From assembly GCF_019797825.1 (NCBI RefSeq), contig NZ_CP081855.1:1798001-1862000 (forward strand): a stretch of 64,000 bases of DNA, in the 5' to 3' direction. The first letter of the stretch is position 1. Each line of letters starts with the position of its first letter. Both the position numbers and the translations under genes were made by a program. Under the pieces are notes generated by a model. It ran no database searches and had not been told where the DNA came from. It worked only from the letters and a program-made list of their open reading frames with translations. Of the stretch, positions 51,537 through 60,562 are shown in pieces. Source of the DNA: Limosilactobacillus panis (GTDB lineage Bacteria; Bacillota; Bacilli; Lactobacillales; Lactobacillaceae).

Positions 51537-51578
51537 GTGAATAACTGTGGCGGTGTAATTCGCTATCCCAATAGCTAA
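51537..51578 (+). CDS. Putative 13-residue leader peptide upstream of nhaC
   Basis: GTG start with AAGGAGGAG eight bases upstream; product MNNCGGVIRYPNS, then TAA. It lies between the T-box terminator and the nhaC gene, which has its own SD (GAGGAGG), so it would be translated only in read-through transcripts. No terminator lies after it. Real translation is unproven; the strong SD is the main evidence. Confidence 0.45.
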   Translation: MNNCGGVIRYPNS

Positions 51579-51614
51579 CGTTCAGCACTAAGAAACTATT
51601 GAGGAGGAATAACC

Positions 51615-52988
51615 ATGAAAAAAGTTCGTTTTGGTGAAGCACTCACCATCTTAATCATCATGCTCATAATCCTGGGAACGGCCGTTATCCACTTTGGCCT
51701 TTCCCCGCAGATCCCGGTTCTCTTTACCATCGCTCTCTTGATCTTTTGGGCACGGTTACGGGGCGCCTCCTGGGAGGACGTCCACCAGGGAATCACCGAA
51801 GGAATCAGCACCGCGATCATCCCCATCTTCATCTTCATTTTAATTGGGGCCCTCATCGCAGTCTGGATCCAGGCCGGGATTATTCCCGCCATCATGGTCG
51901 TCGGTTTCAAACTAATCTCGAGTCGCTTCTTCATTCCATCAACCTTCATCGTCTGCTCCTTGGTGGGGCTGTCAATTGGGAGTGGGTTCACCACCATTTC
52001 CACAATTGGGATTGCTCTCTTTGGGATGGGGATGGCGATGAACCTTAACCCCGCCCTCATTGCCGGTGCCATCATCTCGGGGGCCGTCTTTGGTGATAAG
52101 ATGTCTCCCCTGTCCGATTCGACTAACCTGGCATCGGCAATTGCCGGTAGTGACCTCTTCGCCCACATCAAAAACATGATGTGGTCAACGATTCCGTCCT
52201 TCATCGTCTCCCTGGTCCTCTTTTGGGTCCTTGGGAACTCAAGCAACCAGATGAGTGCCGCCAAGATTGCCCACACAACCGCCATCTTAAACCAGCATTT
52301 CGTTATCAGCTGGTGGGCACTTTTGCCAATCATTCTGATGTTTGCCTGCGCCTGGAAGCACATCCCGGCCATTCCAACACTGTTTATCAATATCCTAGTA
52401 ACGGTCGGGATGATCTTCTTCCAGAACCCGCATGAGTCATTAAAATCCCTCACCACGTTAATCAGCGAGGGCTTCGTGGCCCACACCAGTGACGCCGCCG
52501 TCAACGCCCTGCTGTCCCGGGGTGGGATCACCAGCATGATGGCGACCGTTTCTTTAATCATCGTTACCCTCTCACTTGGGGGCATCCTAATGAAGTTTAA
52601 CGTCGTCCAGGTGGCAATGGAACCCCTGGTAAAGCACCTCCGCAAGCCTGGCCCCCTGGTTACAACAACCATCCTTTCGGGGATTGGGATCAACCTGTTT
52701 GTCGGCGAACAGTACCTCTCCGTCATCCTTCCCGGGAAGGCCTTCAAGCCCGCGTTTAGCCGGATTGGACTGGCCCCGTTAGCCCTTAGCCGGGTCCTCG
52801 AAGACGGGGGAAGTGTCATCAACTACCTGATTCCATGGGGCGTGGCTGGCTCCTTCGCCGCCTCCACGCTAGGGGTCCCTGTCCTTCACTTCCTTCCCTT
52901 TGCCTTCTTTAGCCTGTTCTCACCGGTCTTCTCCATCCTCAGCGGTTTTACCGGGATTGGCTTGAAGAAGAGTACCCCACAAAACTAA
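51615..52988 (+). CDS. NhaC family Na+/H+ antiporter-like amino acid transporter
   Basis: 457 residues, about 12 membrane segments, NhaC family: IPIFIFILIGALIAVWIQAG (about 72-91), SIGSGFTTISTIGIALFGMG, GAIISGAVFGDKMSPLSDSTNLASAI (parts, about 153-178). Although named for Na+/H+ exchange, T-box control points to an amino acid as substrate. ATG 51615 with GAGGAGG. Convergent with the CDF gene over a shared terminator. Confidence 0.9.
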   Translation: MKKVRFGEALTILIIMLIILGTAVIHFGLSPQIPVLFTIALLIFWARLRGASWEDVHQGITEGISTAIIPIFIFILIGALIAVWIQAGIIPAIMVVGFKLISSRFFIPSTFIVCSLVGLSIGSGFTTISTIGIALFGMGMAMNLNPALIAGAIISGAVFGDKMSPLSDSTNLASAIAGSDLFAHIKNMMWSTIPSFIVSLVLFWVLGNSSNQMSAAKIAHTTAILNQHFVISWWALLPIILMFACAWKHIPAIPTLFINILVTVGMIFFQNPHESLKSLTTLISEGFVAHTSDAAVNALLSRGGITSMMATVSLIIVTLSLGGILMKFNVVQVAMEPLVKHLRKPGPLVTTTILSGIGINLFVGEQYLSVILPGKAFKPAFSRIGLAPLALSRVLEDGGSVINYLIPWGVAGSFAASTLGVPVLHFLPFAFFSLFSPVFSILSGFTGIGLKKSTPQN

Positions 52989-52992
52989 CGAT

Positions 52993-53039
52993 AAAAAAGA
53001 GGATGAGAAAAAGCTTCAGCTTATTTTCATCCTCTTTTT
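52993..53039. terminator. Bidirectional terminator between nhaC and the CDF gene
   Basis: AAAAAAGAGGATGAGAAAA and TTTTCATCCTCTTTTT (about 52993-53011 and 53024-53039) pair around an AGCTTCAGCTT loop; A and T runs on both sides. Confidence 0.88.
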
Positions 53040-53045
53040 GTATCT

Positions 53046-54071
53046 TTAGAACCGGCCATGAACATCCTTATCCGTAAATGATCGTGGATCGGGGATAAAG
53101 GAAATATCGGCGTCGATAATCCCAAAGCGCTCGCGGAGCATCTGCTCGATCCGTTCCGATAGCTGGAAACTCTCCAGAACCGTCATCTTACTATCAACGA
53201 CCAGGGTGGCATCCAAAGTAACCAGATTACCGTTGTAGTGGGCCTTCAGTTCAGCAATGTATTGAATTGCCGGAACCGCTAAGATTGCCTGCCCGTACTC
53301 ATGCTCGGCCTTAGGATCAAAGTAGTCGGTCAAGTTCAGGCTGCTTTCAAAGAAAATCTTCAGTCCCGAATACAGGATAAAGAAGCCGACAACAATACTG
53401 GTGGCCCCATCGAGCCAGGTGAGGTTAAAGAGCAGGGCGCCAGCAATTGCGACCATCGTTCCAATACTCGTGAAGGCGTCGCTCAAGCTATCCTGGGCCG
53501 AAGCCAACAGGGCCGCGTTTTGCAGTTTGCGGCCGGTCTGCCGGTTCATGTACCACACGACCAGCATTATCACTGACGCAATACCGGCCCCCACGATGGC
53601 AATCGGTTGGGGCACTACCCGGTCATTCGAGCTTAAGAGGCCCTTGATACCATCGATAATGACGCTCAGGGCAATGGCCACCATCACTACGGCCGTTACC
53701 AGGGAGAAAACCGTCTCGTACCGCCAACGGACAAACTGCACCCGCTGGTCCGTTCCCAGTTGTTCCTGGTAGCCGTCTTCCGGAAGCTTAGCCCCGATGA
53801 TGTCATCATCGTCAACGTCCTGGGCAATGTGTAGGCCCAACATCAAAAGGACGGTGGAAATAATTCCCGAAAGGTTGTTAAAGGCATCCGCCCGCAGTGT
53901 CTGGGACTTGCTAACCGCCGCAAGCCAGTACTCAATAATTGAGATCAATAGGTACGCCACCACGTTATAAATGAGGTGACGCTGGGATGCCCGAATCTTT
54001 ACTAATTCCTTGGCCTGGGTATCCTCCCACTGGGCCATCTCACCCTTGGTGTGCTGCATAAACTTAGTCAT
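53046..54071 (-). CDS. Cation diffusion facilitator (CDF) transporter
   Basis: 341 residues. Six membrane segments with the metal-site motifs LRADAFNNLSGIIS (Asp, Asn, about 61-74) and AQDSLSDAFTSIG (about 189-201), followed by a cytoplasmic ZT-dimer domain. A DxxxD-type site in both halves favours Mn2+/Fe2+/Zn2+ efflux; the exact metal is unclear. GGGAAGCGGG precedes the ATG. Confidence 0.9.
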   Translation of the reverse strand: MTKFMQHTKGEMAQWEDTQAKELVKIRASQRHLIYNVVAYLLISIIEYWLAAVSKSQTLRADAFNNLSGIISTVLLMLGLHIAQDVDDDDIIGAKLPEDGYQEQLGTDQRVQFVRWRYETVFSLVTAVVMVAIALSVIIDGIKGLLSSNDRVVPQPIAIVGAGIASVIMLVVWYMNRQTGRKLQNAALLASAQDSLSDAFTSIGTMVAIAGALLFNLTWLDGATSIVVGFFILYSGLKIFFESSLNLTDYFDPKAEHEYGQAILAVPAIQYIAELKAHYNGNLVTLDATLVVDSKMTVLESFQLSERIEQMLRERFGIIDADISFIPDPRSFTDKDVHGRF

Positions 54072-54256
54072 TTTTACCCGCTTCCCTAAAAAGTATCAGG
54101 GTCGATTATACCGCAAACACCAAGGAATCGTGACATAAATTCTGTATGCCGTGAGGTGCCCTACCGTAGCACACAAAAGGCCCCCAATGCCCGGAAGGCC
54201 GAGCACTGAAGGCCACCGCTTATTTTGTGTTAAAAGAAAAGTTCTTTCTCAATACT

Positions 54257-54272
54257 TGTTTCACGCGAAACA
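54257..54272. promoter_or_regulatory. parS-like ParB binding site
   Basis: TGTTTCACGCGAAACA is a 16-mer that matches the parS consensus TGTTTCACGTGAAACA at 15 of 16 positions. It lies in the 208-base gap between the CDF gene and the phosphatase gene, 7 bases past the stop codon of the latter. parS sites recruit ParB/Spo0J and cluster around oriC. The gap otherwise shows only a GC-rich stretch near 54180-54225. Confidence 0.65.
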
Positions 54273-54279
54273 TACCGAC

Positions 54280-54933
54280 CTATTTATTGTATGAAACAAC
54301 CTTGATGTTATCATCGGTTAAAAGCATCTGCGTCAAACTACCATTGGCGGGGCGAACAGTCACGTCATACTTGCCACCGCCGAAGCGTTCAACCAGGCTC
54401 AAGAGGGTATTACCGTGACTTACCCACAGAACGTTGGCATCCTCTGGCAGATCAGCGTTGCGGATAAGTTCAATTCCCTTATCCACCCGTTCCCAGTATT
54501 CCTGGTTATTTTCCGCATCGTGAAAGGGATCGGCATCTTTCAGCCAATCCTTTGCTTGGCCAATCGAATACTTGGTTACAATATCACGGAAGGTCTTAAG
54601 GCCGTGCGGGGCGCCCGCGTTGTACCAGGCAACGTCCATGTTGGTTCCCTCATACGAGCCGTAAAACTCCTCCCGGAAGTAAGGGATAGTAGTCGGGTGC
54701 TTAACCGAATCCGCCTGGTTCATGTCCAGAATTTTTTGGATTGTCTCCATTGCCCGCGTTGTGTCACTACAAAATGCCGCATCAAAATGAACATCCTTGA
54801 GTCGTTCACCCGCTTGCCGGGCGTTTTCCTTTCCCTTTGCCGTCAGTGGTGAATTACTCCACCCCTGTAGTTTGTTATAGATGTTGAAATAGGTTTGGCC
54901 GTGACGAACGAGGTATAAGTTTAACTTTGTCAT
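54280..54933 (-). CDS. Histidine phosphatase family protein (second copy)
   Basis: 217 residues from the ATG at 54933 (GGAGG eight bases upstream; two earlier in-frame starts are too close to the SD). RHG at 9-11 in LVRHGQTYFNIYNKLQGWSNSPLTAKG (two parts), CSDTTRAMET and a late VSHGNTLLSL. Clearly a paralogue of the protein at 1450-2100, with the same YFREEFYGSYEG block. Substrate unknown. Confidence 0.88.
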   Translation of the reverse strand: MTKLNLYLVRHGQTYFNIYNKLQGWSNSPLTAKGKENARQAGERLKDVHFDAAFCSDTTRAMETIQKILDMNQADSVKHPTTIPYFREEFYGSYEGTNMDVAWYNAGAPHGLKTFRDIVTKYSIGQAKDWLKDADPFHDAENNQEYWERVDKGIELIRNADLPEDANVLWVSHGNTLLSLVERFGGGKYDVTVRPANGSLTQMLLTDDNIKVVSYNK

Positions 54934-55086
54934 TTTCATAACCTCCACTTCTAAGACTTCATTATCATTTTACCGCTTTCATTAGCGTAAAGCCACGGAA
55001 TCAAGCTTAGGATGAGTTTAGACTTTTAAACACATTTTCTTCATATCTGTTCCGTACACTGAAGAACATAGAAGGAAGGAATCAAT

Positions 55087-55356
55087 ATGACACTTAAAGA
55101 CACAGCTCACTCTGACATCGTTGCCGCCAAGATTGTGGCGGTGACGGGTCGAACGGTGAAAGTTGTTACCGAAGATGGACAGACTTTGCGAATCCCCCTT
55201 TCTAAGACTTACCGGCAGGATAAAACCATGCTGGCCTCTTTAAAAGACATCTTGAAGGCGGGGATCTGGATCCCTGTTAACCGGCATTTGAAGCGGCTTT
55301 TTCATTACGATTGGCTGGCGGCCCCGACGCCCGTTCCAGCGGTCGCAAAGAATTAA
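55087..55356 (+). CDS. Small hypothetical protein (89 residues)
   Basis: AGAAGGAAGG precedes the ATG. The protein reads as a small beta-rich domain: DIVAAKIVAVTGRTVKVVTEDGQTLRIPL (parts), then a basic C-terminal half ending in Pro/Ala. No signal peptide. I do not recognise a family; the first half resembles a short SH3/KOW-like barrel. Stands alone upstream of ltaS with its own likely promoter. Confidence 0.6.
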   Translation: MTLKDTAHSDIVAAKIVAVTGRTVKVVTEDGQTLRIPLSKTYRQDKTMLASLKDILKAGIWIPVNRHLKRLFHYDWLAAPTPVPAVAKN

Positions 55357-55468
55357 GTTTTCGCAACGAAACTAACAATGCCAATTGTTTACTTGCAATC
55401 TGTGATAAAATGGTTCTGATTTGTCAAAACCAATTAAATATAAACATTGATTGCGAGGAACATTCCTA

Positions 55469-57607
55469 ATGAAAAAATTAAGCAAATTTGTGGACACTAG
55501 GATTGGGTTCTTCACCCTCCTAGTCGTCCTTTTTTGGTTTAAAACCCTATTTGCTTACTTCACTGATTTTAAGCTGGGGGCTTCCGGATTTTTCCAGTAC
55601 CTCATTTTGCTGTTTAATCCCGTAGCAACCACTGCCTTAATCTATAGTATTGCATTTTACTTTAAGCGGGCGCGCTTCTTCTACCCTGTTTTGATGGGGC
55701 TCGACATTGCCAATACGCTCCTGCTCTACCTTAACGTTATTTACTTCCGTGAATTTACCGACTTCATGACGATTGCCACCATGACGGGCTATTCGAAGGT
55801 GAACCAGGGGCTCAGCGGCAGTTCGCTTGCCCTAACAAACTTTCACGACGTCTTCTACTGGCTTGACATCGTCGTCATCGTCGTCTTGATGCTCTTAAAA
55901 AAGGTTCGCTTTGATAAGCGGGCAATCGGTTCACGGCTTGCCTTCGCCTTTACCTCAATGGCCCTGGTCCTCTTCGGGGTGAACCTCTCGTTTGCCGAAA
56001 TGGACCGGCCACAGCTTTTGGGGCGGACGTTTGACCGGACCTACATCGTTAAGTACCTAGGGATTGACACCTTTACCGGATACGACCTGGTGAAGTCCCA
56101 GCACATTAACGATATGCGGCAGAGCGCTACTAAGTCGGAGCTGAAGAAGGTCAAGAAGTTTACCGACAAGCACTATGCCAAGGCGAACCCACAGATGTTT
56201 GGGATTGCCAAGAGACGGAATGTCATCATCATCCACCTGGAAAGCTTCCAGCAGTTCCTGATTGACAAGAAGATCAACGGACAGGAAGTCACGCCGTTCC
56301 TGAACTCGCTTTACCACAGCAAAGAGACCTACGCCTTTGATAATTTCTTCCACCAGGTTGGCCAGGGGAAGACCAGTGACGCCGAAAACCTCCTGGAGAC
56401 CAGTACCTTTGGCCTTCCCCAAGGTTCTCTCTTTGCCACCCTTGGTAGTGACAACACCTTCCAAGGGGCCCCGGCTATCCTCAAGCAGCGGGCCGGTTAC
56501 ACCAGCGCGGTATTCCACGGTAACGTCGCCAGTTTCTGGAACCGGAACAATGTTTACAAGAACCTCGGTTACCAGTACTTCTTCGACGCTAGTTACTTCG
56601 ACACTTCGGGTGACAAGTCGACCGGCTACGGGCTGAAGGATAAGCTGCTGTTCAAGGATTCCATCAAGTACTTGCAAAACCTCCAACAGCCCTTCTACGT
56701 CAAGTACATTACGGTCACCAACCACTTCCCATACACCCTCGATGACGAGGATAAGGACCCGAACTTCCAAACCACGGATTCTGGGGACGAAAACGTGGAC
56801 AACTACTTCATTACCGCCCACTACCTCGACCAGTCGGTCCAAGAGTTCTTCAACTACCTTAAGAAGAGTGGACTCTACAACCACTCCATCATCATGATTT
56901 ATGGGGACCACTACGGAATCTCCAATAGTGAGAACACTTCGTTAGCGGGGGTTCTCGGAAAGAGTGCCGATGACTGGACGGACTTTGACAACGCCCAACT
57001 ACAACGGGTACCGTTAATGTTCGTCATCCCTAACGCCGGTAACCACGGCCACATCGTCCATACCTATGGGGGCGAAGTTGACGTCTTGCCAACCCTCCTC
57101 CACCTACTTGGTATCAGTTCGAAACGTTATATCCAGTTTGGGACCGACCTCTTCTCAAAGCAGCACAGTCAAGTCGTTGCTTTCCGGAACCAGGACTTTG
57201 TTACACCGCACTACACCAGTATTAGTGGCACTATTTATAACAACCGGACCGGGAAGAAGGCCAAGTTGACCAAGAAGCAGCGGGCCAAGTTACGAAAGGA
57301 CCAGAAACTGGTCAACACGGAACTGGGCCTTTCCGATTCCTTAAACGAAAAGAACCTCCTTCGCTTCTACCATCCGAAGGGCTTTAAGGCTGTTAACCCC
57401 GCTGATTATAACTACTCCAACGGGTTGAAGCGGGCTCAACGGATTGAAAAGAAGAAGGGCAATAAGTCGACGAGTATCTTTAGCGAAAACAACAACCAAT
57501 CGACGGTTGATGATTACAGCACCGATGCTCCAGAACAAAATCACTCTTCTACCGATTCTAACCGGATTAAGATTACTAACCCGGATGGCAATAATAAGAA
57601 CCAGTAG
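55469..57607 (+). CDS. ltaS: Lipoteichoic acid synthase (LtaS-type sulfatase)
   Basis: 712 residues from the ATG at 55469 (GAGGAAC upstream; a TTG six codons earlier is less likely). Five membrane segments in the first 190 residues, then an extracellular alkaline-phosphatase-like domain: NVIIIHLESFQQFLI (metal Glu), QVGQGKTSDAENLLETS with the nucleophile Thr, GDHYGIS. It polymerises glycerol phosphate from phosphatidylglycerol, Mn2+-dependent. The Lys/Ser/Asn-rich C-terminal tail (about 590-712) is longer than in B. subtilis LtaS. A bidirectional terminator follows. Confidence 0.93.
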   Translation: MKKLSKFVDTRIGFFTLLVVLFWFKTLFAYFTDFKLGASGFFQYLILLFNPVATTALIYSIAFYFKRARFFYPVLMGLDIANTLLLYLNVIYFREFTDFMTIATMTGYSKVNQGLSGSSLALTNFHDVFYWLDIVVIVVLMLLKKVRFDKRAIGSRLAFAFTSMALVLFGVNLSFAEMDRPQLLGRTFDRTYIVKYLGIDTFTGYDLVKSQHINDMRQSATKSELKKVKKFTDKHYAKANPQMFGIAKRRNVIIIHLESFQQFLIDKKINGQEVTPFLNSLYHSKETYAFDNFFHQVGQGKTSDAENLLETSTFGLPQGSLFATLGSDNTFQGAPAILKQRAGYTSAVFHGNVASFWNRNNVYKNLGYQYFFDASYFDTSGDKSTGYGLKDKLLFKDSIKYLQNLQQPFYVKYITVTNHFPYTLDDEDKDPNFQTTDSGDENVDNYFITAHYLDQSVQEFFNYLKKSGLYNHSIIMIYGDHYGISNSENTSLAGVLGKSADDWTDFDNAQLQRVPLMFVIPNAGNHGHIVHTYGGEVDVLPTLLHLLGISSKRYIQFGTDLFSKQHSQVVAFRNQDFVTPHYTSISGTIYNNRTGKKAKLTKKQRAKLRKDQKLVNTELGLSDSLNEKNLLRFYHPKGFKAVNPADYNYSNGLKRAQRIEKKKGNKSTSIFSENNNQSTVDDYSTDAPEQNHSSTDSNRIKITNPDGNNKNQ

Positions 57608-57626
57608 GAAGTTCATAGCCAAAACA

Positions 57627-57674
57627 AAATGAGCGCCAGTATTCGGTAAAAGCCGAACGCTGGCGCTCATTTTT
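57627..57674. terminator. Bidirectional terminator between ltaS and dacA
   Basis: AAAATGAGCGCCAGTATTCGG and CCGAACGCTGGCGCTCATTTTT pair over about 20 positions (one mismatch) around TAAAAG. Confidence 0.9.
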
Positions 57675-57696
57675 GAATCGTCATATTCTCTTTATA

Positions 57697-58917
57697 TTAA
57701 TGCCACAGCCGCTGCCAGAAGTTGCCCCGCGGGACCTGTTCCTCGCTGTAGAGGTCATAGGTCAGCGGTTCGCCATTAATTGTCCGGATGTCCGGGCTCG
57801 ATAGCTCAATCTCACCAACCCGTTCATTCTTCCTGATTGGGGCCAAGAGCCTTCCCCGCTTATTTTGCTTCTGGTGGTCATAGTTAACCGCTAAGGTGTA
57901 GTGGCGGACTGGTTTACTCCCCCAGATCATCAGCTTCTGTGGTTTGATATCGGTGGTCCGCTGGTTCCCGTTAGCAACCCGCTGCTGGCGCAAATTCTTT
58001 GGCAGGGTAATTTCCTGGAGGGGCGTTTGCTTCAGCATGTTATAAAGCTGCTGGGTTGTCGTGAAACGGGCATCTTTATCGTTCCCGTTGGCGTGGAGGA
58101 CCACGGTGATAATCCGGTGGCCACGGTAAAGACCGGTGCTGACAAAGCATGCCCCGGCAACATCAGAGGTTCCAGTCTTTAAGCCATCGATTTGGACACC
58201 ACTTACCGTGTACTTATCGCCGGGAAGCATCTTATTCAAGTTCTCTTCCTTCACGGTTTTATTTTTAGCAATGTAAAAACTGGCGCTCTTCTGGGCAGTT
58301 ACCTGGAGAATATCCGGATATGACCGGATAAGGTAACGGGCTAAGATGGCCGCGTCGGCAGCGGTCATGGCGTTTTCCGCCTTATCCGAGTACTGGTTCA
58401 ACTTCAAGTTCTTCAGGTCACCATTAGTGAGGCCCACCGGGTTCACGATCGAACACTTTTTCAAGCCGAGGTCCTTAGCCTTTTGCTGGAGCTTAAGGTT
58501 AAACTCCTCAATGTTACTGCCGTCCGCCATTGCCAGGGCAAGGGTTGCCCCATCGGCAGACTTGACCATCGCCGCGTTGACCAACTCCCGGACAGTATAC
58601 GACTGCCCCGCCTGCAGGCCAATACTAGAATAGCTAGGGTCGTTGGAAATGGCTGCGACGTCGGGTGTCACCTGGACCTTACTGTTAGCGGTGATGACGT
58701 TTTGCTTCAGTTCGTCATGAATCACAGCAATCGTAAGTAGCTTACTGACGGACGCCACTGGCAACTTCTTATTCGGGTTTTGCTCATAAATAACCTGACC
58801 AGTTGAGGCATCCACCATGACCGCCGCCGAGGCATCAATACGTTTACTAGCTGACGCGCCGGTTGCCACGCTTAGTGCAAGCAGCAGCGCGATTAAGAAT
58901 GAAAAAAATTTTTTCAT
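57697..58917 (-). CDS. dacA: D-alanyl-D-alanine carboxypeptidase (PBP5-type)
   Basis: 406 residues. Signal peptide (cleavage near ASA, residue 23), S11 peptidase motifs SVSK (Ser56-Lys59), SAD in VKSADGATLAL in place of the usual SGN, and KTG in GLKTGTSD. A C-terminal beta domain follows; the amphipathic anchor helix is seen as the WQRLWH end. It trims the terminal D-Ala of pentapeptides. Convergent with ltaS. Confidence 0.92.
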   Translation of the reverse strand: MKKFFSFLIALLLALSVATGASASKRIDASAAVMVDASTGQVIYEQNPNKKLPVASVSKLLTIAVIHDELKQNVITANSKVQVTPDVAAISNDPSYSSIGLQAGQSYTVRELVNAAMVKSADGATLALAMADGSNIEEFNLKLQQKAKDLGLKKCSIVNPVGLTNGDLKNLKLNQYSDKAENAMTAADAAILARYLIRSYPDILQVTAQKSASFYIAKNKTVKEENLNKMLPGDKYTVSGVQIDGLKTGTSDVAGACFVSTGLYRGHRIITVVLHANGNDKDARFTTTQQLYNMLKQTPLQEITLPKNLRQQRVANGNQRTTDIKPQKLMIWGSKPVRHYTLAVNYDHQKQNKRGRLLAPIRKNERVGEIELSSPDIRTINGEPLTYDLYSEEQVPRGNFWQRLWH

Positions 58918-59010
58918 GAATTTTCTCCCATTTTGTTAAATTGCGTTTGTCAGTTTCAAAAATAACGGTAAGATAGTAATAGTATTCTTCCGAAAGGGGC
59001 TAAACCAGTA

Positions 59011-59577
59011 ATGAATCGCGAATTCAAACACCTCTGTCAAATTGCGGGGGTGATTCTTTTGCTTGTCATCCTCTTCATCAATGCCCGCTGCTACCTGGAC
59101 AGCAGTCACTTCATCCCCGAAGCACGCCGCACCAGCCAGGTCTACAATACCAACCTCCTGAGTCGGGCACGATTGTACAAGGCGTCGGAACACCGCAGTT
59201 ACCCTAATTTAAGAAAGCAGACCGACCTGCGCCTGATTGCGGAGCCCGGAATGCAGAAGGTCTTTGTCCTGAGCAAGCATAAGGTGATCTACATCATGCA
59301 CGCCCAGATTAACGCCCAACCTGGCCGCTTCACCAGTCAAGGTAAGTATGGTCAGCAGCTTTTCCACGTCCAGGGCCAGCATACGGTTACTGCCAAGAAC
59401 TGGGCTGAGTTTGGTCATCACTACTACTTTGAATCGCCAGTAAGCAAGGACCAGCACCCCGTCAGCAACAAGTGGCTAACCAAGCCGGCTAAGGTCGCCA
59501 ACACCATTCAGCTATCCGCACCCGATGCAAAGTGGGCCCAGTCCCTGCCCAAGGGAACAACCATTATTATCCGTTAG
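59011..59577 (+). CDS. Catalytically dead L,D-transpeptidase (YkuD) paralogue
   Basis: 188 residues: N-terminal membrane anchor (about 10-28) and an extracellular domain aligning with the YkuD protein encoded at 59784-60449. The last part lines up without gaps: VANTIQLSAPDAKW against SHGCVRLSVPDARW. Thus the catalytic Cys is Thr165 and the His is Ala. The central substrate-loop region is also shorter. Fold kept, active site lost: probably a binding or regulatory pseudoenzyme. ATG behind GAAAGGGG. Followed by a small membrane protein gene 13 bases on. Confidence 0.7.
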   Translation: MNREFKHLCQIAGVILLLVILFINARCYLDSSHFIPEARRTSQVYNTNLLSRARLYKASEHRSYPNLRKQTDLRLIAEPGMQKVFVLSKHKVIYIMHAQINAQPGRFTSQGKYGQQLFHVQGQHTVTAKNWAEFGHHYYFESPVSKDQHPVSNKWLTKPAKVANTIQLSAPDAKWAQSLPKGTTIIIR

Positions 59578-59590
59578 GAACGTGATCACC

Positions 59591-59791
59591 ATGTTCAGTA
59601 TTTTTCCCAAAAGCTTTATCAGGAACCTGGTTCTCTGTAACTGTGGCCTCATTATTGCAATGATTGCTTATGACCTCTTAATCCTGCTGGTTCCACTTGT
59701 ACGGATTACCTTTTTAACGGCAATTGTTACCCTCTTGATCGTAAATATCGTCATCCTGGGTCTCAAGTACATTCACCTGCAACTCAGTTAG
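59591..59791 (+). CDS. Small two-TM membrane protein (66 residues)
   Basis: ATG at 59591 with AGGAACGTGA upstream. Two hydrophobic segments (about 12-33 and 38-60) with almost no loops; ends in KYIHLQLS. No family recognised. It follows the YkuD-like pseudoenzyme gene by 13 bases and its 3' end overlaps the convergent active YkuD gene by 8 bases. Confidence 0.6.
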   Translation: MFSIFPKSFIRNLVLCNCGLIIAMIAYDLLILLVPLVRITFLTAIVTLLIVNIVILGLKYIHLQLS

Positions 59792-60449
59792 TAACCACAA
59801 TCTTCGTTCCAACGGGGACGTTTCGCGAGAACCAGCGGGCATCCGGAACGGACAAACGGACACAACCGTGGGACCCCTGCGTCTTGCCGAGTTTAGCGGC
59901 TTCGGTCTTATTATACTTGCCATTACCAACCGTCGGGACACTGTGGAAAAGGTACTTCCCGTGGTCTAGCCAGGAGACATAGTAATTGGCCCCCTCGTTC
60001 AGCTGCGCATTGTAAAAGTGGTCACCGCGCTCGTTTTGAATGTGGTAAGTGCCAGTCGGGGTTAGGCTTTTCATCTTGCCCGTCTTGTCATCCCGTTGGT
60101 AAATTCCCCCGGTGCAGTACATAGTGTAGATGATGTGTTTGCCGTCGTAAACGTAGGTCCGGTTCTTTTTAAGACACACCTTAACCCACAAATCCTTGGC
60201 CTGTTTCAGGTCCGGGTAAGGAATTGTTTCCGATGATTTCCGCCAGTTAATGGGCGTTCGCATATTGGCATTCCGTTGCGCAACCCCTGCACGCTGTTTA
60301 GCCGCCTGGCGCCGGGAGCGCTTAATTTTAGCCTGGCGCGCAATCCGGGCTTTTTGGGCACGAAGGGTGTGGACACGGTGGTTAAGCACCGTGCCAACCA
60401 CTAACAAGCAAAAGATTGCGTAAAGCCAGTGTTTAACTTTCAAGGTCAT
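59784..60449 (-). CDS. L,D-transpeptidase (YkuD domain)
   Basis: 221 residues from the ATG at 60449 (AAAGCGG nine bases upstream; an in-frame TTG at 60470 lacks RBS). N-terminal anchor (about 7-24), a very basic linker with Arg/Lys/Ala/Gln (about 30-60) and a YkuD domain: PTGTYHIQNERG, then SHGCVRLS with catalytic His194 and Cys196. Forms 3-3 cross-links or attaches proteins to peptidoglycan. Confidence 0.9.
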   Translation of the reverse strand: MTLKVKHWLYAIFCLLVVGTVLNHRVHTLRAQKARIARQAKIKRSRRQAAKQRAGVAQRNANMRTPINWRKSSETIPYPDLKQAKDLWVKVCLKKNRTYVYDGKHIIYTMYCTGGIYQRDDKTGKMKSLTPTGTYHIQNERGDHFYNAQLNEGANYYVSWLDHGKYLFHSVPTVGNGKYNKTEAAKLGKTQGSHGCVRLSVPDARWFSRNVPVGTKIVVTN

Positions 60450-60562
60450 AGTATTTATCCGCTTTCTCAATTTACAATTAATAAAAACAACTTTATTATA
60501 TTATAGGAAAGTGATAATACAATTACTTATTTCAGTAAATTTGTTAAAGGGAGGATGGCGCC

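Noticed and set aside
51596-52822. Long minus-strand frame (408 codons) opposite nhaC
   Set aside because: Shadow of a membrane protein gene: Met/Arg/Pro-rich composition, no domain, no RBS; the plus frame is a clear NhaC protein.
56057-56911. 284-codon minus-strand frame opposite ltaS
   Set aside because: Valine/Glu-rich shadow typical of the antisense of GC-biased genes; ltaS is certain on the plus strand.
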